This document shows positions 1 through 6,732 of a stretch of 9,031 nt of DNA, one piece after another (the stretch's first letter is position 1; every line of letters begins with the position of its first letter). The DNA comes from an uncultured Eubacteriales bacterium (lineage in GTDB: Bacteria > Bacillota > Clostridia > Lachnospirales > Lachnospiraceae). Under the pieces are notes generated by a model. It saw only the letters and a list, made by a program, of their open reading frames with translations. It searched no databases and was not told the origin of the DNA. Location of the stretch: contig URND01000120.1 of the NCBI GenBank assembly GCA_900549105.1, positions 1 to 9,031 of the forward strand. Direction: 5' to 3'. Made by a program: the position numbers and the translations under genes.

Positions 1-667
1 ACAGGAAGGGCGGAATCAAAATCACCGGAAGATAGTTCGCCACCTTGATTTTTGTCACTCCTATCAGATTTAAGCCCAGGGCAATAATAAGAACCGACCC
101 TGCGCAGGTCATCTCCCCAATGGCATAATCTGTCAGAAAAGGCGCGATAAATCCGGCTAAAAGCACCAGTCCGCCCTGAAATACAAGTACAAAAGCATCC
201 GCCAGCAGAACGCCGATTCCCAGACTGGCCGACAAAACACAGGAGGAAATCAAATCCAGCGTTGCTTTGGTATAGAGCATTTCACAGTCCCCGGTCAGCC
301 CGGCCTGCAGAGAGCCGACAATCGTCATCGCCCCCACGCAGAATAAAAGGCTTGCCGTCACAAAGCCCTCGGCCACCGTAACCTGGCCGTCCTTCTGCTT
401 AAACCGGGTTTCCACATAAGCGGCCAGCCGGTTTAACTGCCTGTCAATGTCCAGCAGTGTGCCGATTACTGTGCCAATCGCCATCGATAAAATAAGCACC
501 AGCGTATTTTCCCCCTGGAGCGCGCCGGAAATTCCGATAAACAGCGTGCATAGGCCGATTCCAATCATCAGAGCCTCCGTGACTTTCTCCGGGATACCCC
601 GCTTTAAGAACAGGCCGACCAGGCTTCCAAGCAGCACTGTTCCCACATTCACTATAACGCCTAACAT
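1..667 (-). CDS. DUF554 family integral membrane protein (YdfK/YqgA-like), 3' end cut by window
   Basis: I translated the minus strand from the ATG at 665-667; 222 codons are open to the window edge with no stop. The protein is strongly hydrophobic, with likely membrane segments near residues 1-20, 32-50, 54-72, 104-124, 136-178 (probably two), 188-204 and 210-222. The motif FCVGAMTIVGSLQAG at residues 109-123 and the opening MLGVIVNVGTVLLGSLVG are typical of the DUF554 family, whose members are about 230 residues, so perhaps only 10 residues are missing. The function of the family is not established; a transport role is often suggested but nothing here proves it. A weak GAGGG site precedes the ATG. 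The gene has its own promoter and lies behind the prsA terminator, so it looks like an independent unit. Confidence 0.88.
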   Translation of the reverse strand, partial: MLGVIVNVGTVLLGSLVGLFLKRGIPEKVTEALMIGIGLCTLFIGISGALQGENTLVLILSMAIGTVIGTLLDIDRQLNRLAAYVETRFKQKDGQVTVAEGFVTASLLFCVGAMTIVGSLQAGLTGDCEMLYTKATLDLISSCVLSASLGIGVLLADAFVLVFQGGLVLLAGFIAPFLTDYAIGEMTCAGSVLIIALGLNLIGVTKIKVANYLPVILIPPFL

Positions 668-704
668 CTCTATCCCTCGATTCCTAAGTATCTTCAGTAT
701 TATT

Positions 705-733
705 ACTATACATAACGTTGATTTCATTGTCAA
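705..733 (-). promoter_or_regulatory. Sigma-A-type promoter of the DUF554 gene
   Basis: Reading the minus strand, a perfect TTGACA (728-733) is followed after exactly 17 nt by TATAGT (705-710), five of six matches to TATAAT. The predicted start is near 698, giving a leader of about 30 nt before the ATG at 667. It lies between the upstream terminator and the gene, as expected for a real promoter. Confidence 0.8.
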
Positions 734-781
734 TCCGATTTCTTTATTTAAGTAACGTATTTATGTGTAAAAGTAGAAATT

Positions 782-825
782 AAAAAAAGAAAGTACCGTC
801 CGCACTCTGCAAAACGATACTTTCT
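782..825 (-). terminator. Intrinsic terminator of the pth-mfd-prsA unit
   Basis: On the minus strand, arms AGAAAGTA (818-825) and TACTTTCT (788-795) pair over 8 bp. The stem extends inward by about six more pairs, some G-U, and an inner GCA/TGC pair closes a small loop. A run of seven T follows (782-788 read on the minus strand). It begins 40 nt after the prsA stop codon. This is a textbook Rho-independent terminator. Confidence 0.9.
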
Positions 826-865
826 GTTTAAACTGTAGGTTTGAACTGTAAATTGAAACTGCGGA

Positions 866-2035
866 TCAGGATTCGGATTCCGTCTCAGCTTCTGTTTCAG
901 TCTCTGCCGAAGTTTCCGTCTCATTTCCGCTGTTTCCGGTTTCCTCCGAAGTTTCTCCGGTTTCCGCGCCGGTTTCATCTTCCGCCGCTTCGGATGTCAG
1001 CTTATATTCCTTCCAGGCATCAGATTCGGTGTAGGCCGCCTCATCCATCAGCTTATTCAGCTTTTCATCCAGGCTTGCCGCCTTTTTACTATCCTCAAAG
1101 GTTTTAATCGATGCCTGGGTCGTTTCCTCATCATTTAAAGAAACGCATTTAATAATATGATAACCATACTGGCTTTCCACAAGTTCGCTGATTTCACCCT
1201 CTCCAAGGGCCCAGGCCGCCGTATAGAACGGCTCCACCATGGAAGTCATATTTACCGGGTCATAGCCGTTTTTATCAAAGGAGAATTCAAATCCGGCGTT
1301 TTCGGAACTGTACTCGTCCGCCAGCGCCTTGAAATCCTCGCCGTTTTTCGCCCTTGCCAGAGCTTCCTCTGCCTTTGCTTTCTGCTCTGCCAGATAGGTT
1401 TCCTTCTCTTCATCCGTCATATCCACGTTGTTGCCCTCGGCATCCTTTTTGGTTGTATCCGTTGTGGAGATCAGCACATGCTGAACTTTGATGCAGGCGG
1501 CGTCGGCTTTTTCTTCATCCGTCAGCTCCACTTCTTCCGCATCAAGCATGGCCTGATATACATAACCTGCCAGCGTACTCTGCTGAACAACGGCTCGCAC
1601 ATCATCCTCGGTGATACCCTCTTTTTCCATCACGTCCTCACCGATATTTGTTTTGAAATTTTCCACATAGTCTTCAACAGCTTCATTATCTTCTTCACTC
1701 AGAGATACGCCGTAATCCTCTGCCTGACTGTTCAGGACAATCATCTGGGCAAGCTGCTCTGTAATCATATTTTTCATGGAATCGCCAAAGGTTGTGCCGT
1801 CCTCGACTTCCATATCCCAAATGGAAGAACCGTAATACGATTCATACTGGCTCTTCATCACATAGGCGTAAAGCCGGGCTTCTCCCATGGAAATGCTGCC
1901 CTGCTCCATCGTCACAGCTACTTCCTCAGCCTTATCGCCGCCGGCGGTATCCTTATTGCCGCAGCCGGCCAAAAGGGCCCCGGTCATCGCGCCGATGGCA
2001 GCCATGGAAATCATTCGCTTCATAAATGCTTTCAT
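866..2035 (-). CDS. prsA: PrsA-like lipoprotein foldase (parvulin-type peptidyl-prolyl isomerase)
   Basis: The 389-residue product starts with a basic n-region, a hydrophobic stretch and the lipobox LAGC with Cys25, so it should be a diacylated lipoprotein on the outer face of the cytoplasmic membrane. Residues about 50-180 match the helical SurA/PrsA chaperone part. The parvulin (PpiC) domain spans about 183-298, with VQHVLIS (His186), MVEPFYTAAWALGEGEIS and the closing YGYHIIK (His293). These correspond to active-site His, Met, Phe and His of parvulins, so isomerase activity is plausible. The usual GGDLG loop is not recognisable. The last 41 residues (349-389) form an acidic Glu/Thr/Ser tail with no Lys or Arg. 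The protein is longer than B. subtilis PrsA (292 aa). AGGAGG at 2047-2052, 11 nt upstream, supports the first ATG. Its role is folding of secreted proteins; it follows mfd by 52 nt. Confidence 0.9.
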   Translation of the reverse strand: MKAFMKRMISMAAIGAMTGALLAGCGNKDTAGGDKAEEVAVTMEQGSISMGEARLYAYVMKSQYESYYGSSIWDMEVEDGTTFGDSMKNMITEQLAQMIVLNSQAEDYGVSLSEEDNEAVEDYVENFKTNIGEDVMEKEGITEDDVRAVVQQSTLAGYVYQAMLDAEEVELTDEEKADAACIKVQHVLISTTDTTKKDAEGNNVDMTDEEKETYLAEQKAKAEEALARAKNGEDFKALADEYSSENAGFEFSFDKNGYDPVNMTSMVEPFYTAAWALGEGEISELVESQYGYHIIKCVSLNDEETTQASIKTFEDSKKAASLDEKLNKLMDEAAYTESDAWKEYKLTSEAAEDETGAETGETSEETGNSGNETETSAETETEAETESES

Positions 2036-2046
2036 TTAATCTAATT

Positions 2047-2052
2047 CCTCCT
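2047..2052 (-). promoter_or_regulatory. Ribosome binding site of prsA
   Basis: A perfect AGGAGG lies 11 nt before the ATG at 2033-2035. The distance is slightly long but decides for this start over the internal Met5, which would be 23 nt away and would lose part of the signal peptide. Confidence 0.75.
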
Positions 2053-2079
2053 GATATTATGTTAATATTCACTTTGTCC

Positions 2080-2108
2080 ATTATAGATTATTTCACATTT
2101 TCAAGCAA
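2080..2108 (-). promoter_or_regulatory. Candidate internal promoter for prsA at the end of mfd
   Basis: On the minus strand TTGCTT (2103-2108) is followed after 17 nt by a perfect TATAAT (2080-2085). The -35 box lies in the last codons of mfd and the -10 box just after its stop. Only three of six -35 bases match. A start near 2073 would give a leader of about 38 nt containing the AGGAGG. It may supplement transcription coming through mfd. Confidence 0.45.
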
Positions 2109-5100
2109 TCCCTTTACCTCTTTTATCACATTTTTTTCACATTTCAAAATGTCCTGCTGCTCTTCTTTCCGCATTTTCAGCAGGAAACAGGGATTATCTC
2201 CCGGTTTGAACCGAAGACGCTGCCCGTATTTTTGAATCAGCGCCGGAATCCGCTCAACGCACACGGCCGCCTGCTTATACATAAATATCTTTGTCTCATC
2301 GCCCCGGCAGGAGAGTTGGGTAATGCACGCCTCATGGGCCTGGGCTTTTAACAGGGCAATGTCCAGAAGATTCTGCGCCGACTTCGGAAGGTCGCCAAAA
2401 CGGTCGCTCAGCTCATCCACCATTTCGTCATATTCTTCTTCATTGGCTATGGCGGCAATCCGTTTATAAATTTCCAGCTTCTGAACCTCATTTCTAATGT
2501 ATGAAGCCGGAATATAGGCATCCAGATTTAAGTCCAGCACCGTCTCAAAATCATCCTCCACCACCTTCTCGCCTTTAAGTTTTAACACCGCCTCATTAAG
2601 CATTTTACAATACAGATCATAGCCCACCGACTCCATATGGCCGCTCTGCTGCTGTCCGAGAAGATTTCCGGCCCCCCGGATTTCCAAATCCCGCATGGCG
2701 ATTTTAAAGCCTGAGCCAAACTCCGTAAATTCCCGGATGGCCGCCAGACGTTTTTCAGCAACTTCCCGAAGAATTGTATTCCGGCGATAGAGCAGAAATG
2801 CATAGGAAGTACGGTTGGAACGGCCAACCCGGCCCCGGAGCTGATACAACTGGGACAGTCCGAAACGGTCCGCATCATGGATGATGATCGTATTGACATT
2901 TGAAATATCCAGCCCGGTTTCGATAATCGTTGTGGAGACGAGGACATCAATCTCCCCGTTAATAAAACGGTACATCACCTTCTCCAACTCCCGCTCGCTC
3001 ATCTGCCCGTGGGCAAAGGCCACCTCGGCTTCCGGGGCCAGCTTCTGAATCGCCGCCGCCATTTCCACAATCCCGTTTACCCGGTTAAATACATAATATA
3101 CCTGGCCGCCCCGACCAATCTCCCTCGCAATAGCCTCCCGGACCATTTCCTCATTATACTCCATAACATAGGTCTGCACAGGCATCCTGTCCATCGGCGG
3201 CTCACTCAGGGTGCTCATATCCCGAATACCGATTAAACTCATGTGGAGGGTTCTCGGAATCGGTGTGGCCGACAGGGTGAGTACGTCCACATTTTCCCGG
3301 AGTTTTTTTATCTTCTCTTTATGGGCCACGCCGAAACGCTGCTCCTCATCGACAATGAGCAGGCCCAGATTTTTAAATTCGACGTCCTTCGACAATATTC
3401 GATGGGTTCCGATCAGGATGTCCACCATGCCCCTTTTCAGCTCTCTGACCGTCTCCGCCTGCTCTGTTTTCGTGCGGAACCGGGACATGGCGCGAATCAC
3501 CACCGGATAATCTTTCATCCGCTGGACAAAAGTATTATAGTGCTGTTGGGCCAGAATCGTCGTCGGCACAAGCAGGGCCACCTGTTTGCCGTCCTGAACC
3601 GCCTTAAAGGCCGCCCGGATAGCCACCTCCGTTTTGCCGTAACCCACATCGCCGCAGATGAGCCTGTCCATAATCCGCCGGCTCTCCATATCCCGTTTCG
3701 TGGCCTCGATAGCCAGAAGCTGGTCATCTGTTTCCTCATATGGAAAAGCCTCCTCAAACTCTCTCTGCCAGATGGTATCCGGCCCGTAGGCAAAGCCCTC
3801 CTGAGACTGACGGGCCGCATAGAGCTTTAATAAATCCTCGGCCAGATCCTTCACCGCGCCCCGCACCCGGCTTTTTGTCCGATGCCATTCCTGTCCGCCG
3901 AGCTTATTCAGTTTCGGCTGCTTTGCATCAGCCCCCGCATATTTCTGAATCATATCCAACTGAGTTGCCAGTATATAGAGGTTATCCCCGCCGGAATATT
4001 CAATTTTGATATAATCCTTTTCCACTTTATCGACTTCAATCTTTTCGATGCCCTTGTATACGCCAAGGCCGTGATTCTCATGAACCACATAATCGCCGAT
4101 ATTCAGATCCATAAAACTGTTCAGTTTCTGTCCGCTGTATTCCCGTTTCTTCTTTCGCCGCTTTTTTGTCTCGCCGAAAATATCACTCTCGGACAAAATA
4201 ACAAACTTAATCAGCGGATACTCCACACCGCTGTGGAGATTTCCGAAACAAACCACAATCTGCCCCGGCTCCGCTGTCCGCTCCATGGATTCGGTGACAA
4301 TGGCCGGAAGTTCATACTCCTGCAAATCCTTCGCCAGATGCTCCGCCTGTGTTCTTGAGTTTGCCACCAGCACCATGCGGTATTTACTCCGCTTCCACCG
4401 TTTTAAATCCCGAACAAGAAGTTCAAAATTCCGATGATAGGACTGGATGGACTGGACTTCCAGATGATACTTTTGAACCGGGGTGATATACCCTGTTTTC
4501 TGCTCCAATGTACTTAAAAGCAGACACCGCTGTTTTTCCAGCCGGCGGAACAAATCCTTCTCCGAATAAAGAACCGACATCTGCCCCGGAATAATATACC
4601 CCTTCTCCAACCGGCCCTTCATGCTCTCCTCGAACTCCCGGACAACGCCCTCCGCTTTTTCCTGGAGTCTCGCCGGTTCATCCAGAAAGACAAGGGTCTC
4701 CGCCTTCGGGAAATAATCGAGAAAAGAGACCGTATCCTCATAAAAATAGCGAATCAGGCTGTCCATATTCGTGCTGCCGAAGGAATACTCAAAGGCTTCC
4801 TTCGCCTCTTCATAAATATGTTTCAGATGGCCGGCCTCCTCTGCTTTTCCTGCTTTTTGAAAAGTCCGCACGCCTTTATCCACATCTTTTTTTATTTTCG
4901 CCAGCCCTTCCTGAATTCGGGCCGCCGTAAAGACCATTTCCGCCGCCGGATATATGGAAATTTCCTCATGGCGCTCAATAGAGCGCTGGCTGTCCGCATC
5001 AAAGCTTCGAATGGTATCGATTTCATCATCCCAGAATTCAATTCGATACGGACAGTCATCCGTCAGATTATAAATATCCAGAATTCCGCCCCGGACAGAG

Positions 5101-5612
5101 AACTGTCCCGGCCCCTCAACCTGCACCGCCCGCTCAAAGCCCATATAAATGAGCCGCCGAACCAAATCTTCCTGGTCGCATATGCCGCCCTCCCGCAGCC
5201 GGATTATCTGCTGCTGCAGCTTTTCCATCGGAAGAAGGCTGTCCATCAGGCCATCCATCGTCGTTACCACAGTCACCGGCTCACCCTCCAGCAGCTTCCG
5301 GACAACCGACAGCCTCTGGCGCACTAAAGCCTGCCCGTGGACATCCGCACTGTAAAAAATAATATCCCTGGCCGGATAGGCAAGTATATTTTTGTCAAAA
5401 AAACGATATCCCTCATAAATATCATTCACCCGTTTTTCACTGTGGGTTACAATAAGTTTAAAGGGGTAATCTTCAGAAAAGCTGGCCATCCAGTGGGTTT
5501 TCTGGGCATCCACGCAGCCCTCCGCGTAAACCGGCCCCACGCTGTCCTCCAGATTCTTCCGAATCTCCTCATATTCACTTAGCTGAAGTAACGGCTCTCT
5601 GAATAACTTCAT
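2088..5612 (-). CDS. mfd: Transcription-repair coupling factor Mfd
   Basis: This 1174-residue protein has the full length of the Mfd family. Mfd binds RNA polymerase stalled at DNA lesions, removes it by ATP-driven translocation, and recruits UvrA for nucleotide excision repair. The N-terminal third (about 1-340) is the UvrB-like module. The RNA polymerase interaction domain (CarD-like) begins near residue 505 with DYVVHENHGLGVYKG (Asp507). The motor follows: Walker A GDVGYGKT at 654-661, DEEQRFG at 755-761, SATPIPRTLHMS soon after, and motif VI GRVGR at 927-931. RGAGNLLG at 979-986 is the translocation motif shared with RecG. The C-terminal part (about 1030-1174) is the regulatory D7 domain. 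I see no frameshift or missing motif. The ATG overlaps the pth stop as ATGA, and GAGGG at 5620-5624 lies 7 nt upstream, so translation is probably coupled to pth. Confidence 0.98.
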   Translation of the reverse strand: MKLFREPLLQLSEYEEIRKNLEDSVGPVYAEGCVDAQKTHWMASFSEDYPFKLIVTHSEKRVNDIYEGYRFFDKNILAYPARDIIFYSADVHGQALVRQRLSVVRKLLEGEPVTVVTTMDGLMDSLLPMEKLQQQIIRLREGGICDQEDLVRRLIYMGFERAVQVEGPGQFSVRGGILDIYNLTDDCPYRIEFWDDEIDTIRSFDADSQRSIERHEEISIYPAAEMVFTAARIQEGLAKIKKDVDKGVRTFQKAGKAEEAGHLKHIYEEAKEAFEYSFGSTNMDSLIRYFYEDTVSFLDYFPKAETLVFLDEPARLQEKAEGVVREFEESMKGRLEKGYIIPGQMSVLYSEKDLFRRLEKQRCLLLSTLEQKTGYITPVQKYHLEVQSIQSYHRNFELLVRDLKRWKRSKYRMVLVANSRTQAEHLAKDLQEYELPAIVTESMERTAEPGQIVVCFGNLHSGVEYPLIKFVILSESDIFGETKKRRKKKREYSGQKLNSFMDLNIGDYVVHENHGLGVYKGIEKIEVDKVEKDYIKIEYSGGDNLYILATQLDMIQKYAGADAKQPKLNKLGGQEWHRTKSRVRGAVKDLAEDLLKLYAARQSQEGFAYGPDTIWQREFEEAFPYEETDDQLLAIEATKRDMESRRIMDRLICGDVGYGKTEVAIRAAFKAVQDGKQVALLVPTTILAQQHYNTFVQRMKDYPVVIRAMSRFRTKTEQAETVRELKRGMVDILIGTHRILSKDVEFKNLGLLIVDEEQRFGVAHKEKIKKLRENVDVLTLSATPIPRTLHMSLIGIRDMSTLSEPPMDRMPVQTYVMEYNEEMVREAIAREIGRGGQVYYVFNRVNGIVEMAAAIQKLAPEAEVAFAHGQMSERELEKVMYRFINGEIDVLVSTTIIETGLDISNVNTIIIHDADRFGLSQLYQLRGRVGRSNRTSYAFLLYRRNTILREVAEKRLAAIREFTEFGSGFKIAMRDLEIRGAGNLLGQQQSGHMESVGYDLYCKMLNEAVLKLKGEKVVEDDFETVLDLNLDAYIPASYIRNEVQKLEIYKRIAAIANEEEYDEMVDELSDRFGDLPKSAQNLLDIALLKAQAHEACITQLSCRGDETKIFMYKQAAVCVERIPALIQKYGQRLRFKPGDNPCFLLKMRKEEQQDILKCEKNVIKEVKGLLENVK

Positions 5613-6187
5613 CGCGCATCCCTCTTCTTTACATTATACCGGTTCATTGCTCCGTCAATATCATCTGCCAGCATAAGCTTCAAGGCGCCGACAACGCCCT
5701 CCGCCGCTTCCTCCAACGCTTCCTGCTCCGCCTTTGAGTATCTGGACAAAACATAGTCTGCCAAATCCCACCCCTCCGGTTTATTGCCAATGCCTACTTT
5801 AATCCGCGGAAACTCCTGGGTCCCCAGATGGGCAATAATGTTTTTGACGCCGTTATGCCCGCCGGCGCTGCCCTTTTTCCGTATGCGGAGCTGTCCCACA
5901 TCCAGGCTGATATCATCATATATAATAATAATATTTTCCGGCTCTATTTTATAGAAGTCCGCAATCTCACGGATACTCTCGCCGCTCAGATTCATATAGG
6001 TCTGGGGCTTCGCGAGAATCACCCGCATGCCGTCAATCACGCCCCGGCCCACAAGGGCCTTATGCTTTTTTGTCGTCACATCAATATCAAATTTATTGCC
6101 GATAACATCTATCATTGAAAAACCGACATTGTGCCGGGTTCCCTCATAGGTTTTCGATGGGTTTCCCAAACCTGCAATTAAATACAT
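5609..6187 (-). CDS. pth: Peptidyl-tRNA hydrolase
   Basis: The product cleaves the ester bond in peptidyl-tRNAs that drop off ribosomes, recycling tRNA in the cytoplasm; it is generally essential. With the ATG at 6185-6187 the protein has 192 residues, close to the 194 of E. coli Pth. Visible family motifs are LIAGLGNP at 3-10, TRHNVGF with catalytic His19, PQTYMNLSG with Asn66, the YDD motif with Asp91 (equivalent to E. coli Asp93), and GSAGGHNGVKNI. An in-frame GTG at 6224-6226 would add 13 residues, but that extension resembles no Pth and covers the ribosome binding site, so I reject it. In B. subtilis the orthologue is spoVC. Its stop overlaps the mfd start by four bases. Confidence 0.97.
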   Translation of the reverse strand: MYLIAGLGNPSKTYEGTRHNVGFSMIDVIGNKFDIDVTTKKHKALVGRGVIDGMRVILAKPQTYMNLSGESIREIADFYKIEPENIIIIYDDISLDVGQLRIRKKGSAGGHNGVKNIIAHLGTQEFPRIKVGIGNKPEGWDLADYVLSRYSKAEQEALEEAAEGVVGALKLMLADDIDGAMNRYNVKKRDAR

Positions 6188-6194
6188 CTCTTTT

Positions 6195-6202
6195 CCTCCT
6201 CC
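6195..6202 (-). promoter_or_regulatory. Ribosome binding site that fixes the pth start
   Basis: GGAGGAGG lies 7 nt before the ATG at 6185-6187. Its strength and spacing decide for this start over the upstream in-frame GTG at 6224-6226. Confidence 0.85.
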
Positions 6203-6226
6203 GCTATCTTCCAAATTAGAACACAC

Positions 6227-6262
6227 AAAAAGCGCACGTCCCCAGTCAATCCCGCGCGTGCG
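6227..6262 (-). promoter_or_regulatory. GC-rich hairpin followed by a T run in the pth leader (possible attenuator)
   Basis: On the minus strand CGCACG (6257-6262) pairs perfectly with CGTGCG (6233-6238) across an 18-nt loop, and CTTTTT follows (6227-6232). It sits between the proposed pth promoter and the pth ribosome binding site. The stem is only 6 bp and the loop large, so it could be a weak terminator or attenuator, or chance. I recognise no riboswitch or T-box sequence in this leader. Confidence 0.35.
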
Positions 6263-6294
6263 TCCATTCTATCCAACTAACCTCAGTGATTAAA

Positions 6295-6324
6295 AGCATA
6301 CACAAAAGGCCCGGGCTTTGTCAA
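6295..6324 (-). promoter_or_regulatory. Sigma-A-type promoter of pth-mfd-prsA
   Basis: On the minus strand a perfect TTGACA (6319-6324) is followed after 18 nt by TATGCT (6295-6300), four of six matches to TATAAT. It lies directly after the spoVG terminator and about 100 nt before the pth ATG. The spacer contains the 8-bp palindrome GCCCGGGC (6309-6316), which might be an operator. Confidence 0.6.
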
Positions 6325-6346
6325 GTTTTCCCCGCATTTTCAACCG

Positions 6347-6388
6347 AAAAAAACAGGAAGAAATTCACTTTCGTGGTTCTTCCTGTTT
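6347..6388 (-). terminator. Intrinsic terminator after spoVG
   Basis: On the minus strand AAACAGGAAGAA (6377-6388) pairs perfectly over 12 bp with TTCTTCCTGTTT (6351-6362). The 14-nt loop has an inner CAC/GTG pairing. The last stem Ts continue into an uninterrupted T run ending at 6347. It begins 30 nt after the spoVG stop codon and separates the glgCD-spoVG unit from the pth unit. Confidence 0.92.
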
Positions 6389-6418
6389 CCATTCATCCCA
6401 TATTATAAATTCTAACTC

Positions 6419-6700
6419 TTAGAGCGCCGCTTCTTCTTCGCTCTCCAAAGCTGCTATTTCATATTTCTCCAGAATAATACTCTGAATCCGCTCTCTTGTT
6501 TCCGAATTAATCGGATGGGCAATATCCCGGTACTCACCATCAGCCGCCTTACGGCTTGGCATAGCGATAAATAATCCCTTTTCCCCTTCAATCACCTTAA
6601 TATCATGTACAACGAATTCATTATCGAGTGTGATTGAAACAACTGCTTTCATTTTTCCTTCTTTTGTTACTTTACGTACTCTAACGTCTGTAATCTGCAT
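6419..6700 (-). CDS. spoVG: SpoVG family nucleic-acid-binding regulator
   Basis: The 93-residue product matches SpoVG from the first residue: MQITDVRVRKV, then MKAVVSITLDNEFVVHDIKVIEG at about 17-39, GLFIAMPSRK at about 43-52 and RDIAHPINSETRERI at about 58-72. B. subtilis SpoVG has 97 residues. Known family members bind DNA or RNA and affect sporulation septation, cell wall functions and virulence genes in different Firmicutes. The C-terminus is acidic (ESEEEAAL). GGGGAGG ends 9 nt before the ATG. The gene starts 27 nt after the glgD stop and is followed by a strong terminator, so it is the last gene of the glgCD unit, possibly with extra initiation from a site at the glgD end. Its presence suggests, but does not prove, a spore former, since non-sporulating species also carry it. 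Confidence 0.97.
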   Translation of the reverse strand: MQITDVRVRKVTKEGKMKAVVSITLDNEFVVHDIKVIEGEKGLFIAMPSRKAADGEYRDIAHPINSETRERIQSIILEKYEIAALESEEEAAL

Positions 6701-6726
6701 GTTATAAGTCCTCCCCAGGTTCTTTA

Positions 6727-6732
6727 ATTATA
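6727..6732 (-). promoter_or_regulatory. Possible -10 box for spoVG overlapping the glgD stop
   Basis: A perfect TATAAT on the minus strand overlaps the TAA stop of glgD. Seventeen nt upstream the hexamer is GGAGAA, which is not a sigma-A -35 box. I could not fit the sigma-H pattern (AGGA then GAAT) known for B. subtilis spoVG. This is weak evidence for separate spoVG transcription. Confidence 0.25.

Noticed and set aside
447..755. Plus-strand open frame of 102 codons
   Set aside because: It lies mostly opposite the DUF554 coding region and crosses its promoter; the composition is that of a reverse-frame shadow.
831..869. Three AACTG-containing units at exact 13-nt spacing (831, 844, 857) between the prsA end and its terminator
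   Set aside because: Only the first five to seven bases are shared; the rest of each unit differs, so it is more likely chance than a tandem repeat.
1157..2044. Plus-strand open frame of 295 codons opposite prsA
   Set aside because: It is an antisense shadow of prsA: its sequence resembles no family, it lacks a ribosome binding site, and the minus-strand frame has clear signal peptide and parvulin motifs.
3243..3830. Plus-strand open frame of 195 codons opposite mfd, with several similar ones at 3882-4358 and 4818-5327
   Set aside because: All lie opposite the unbroken mfd coding frame, are His/Arg/Pro-rich as reverse frames of GC-rich genes are, and have no recognisable domains.
6188..6226. 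13-residue N-terminal extension of Pth from a GTG at 6224-6226
   Set aside because: The extension has no counterpart in Pth proteins and contains the strong ribosome binding site of the ATG at 6185-6187.
6188..6418. Possible riboswitch, T-box or small RNA gene between spoVG and pth
   Set aside because: The region is fully accounted for by a terminator, a promoter and a leader with one simple hairpin; no T-box or riboswitch consensus sequence is visible.
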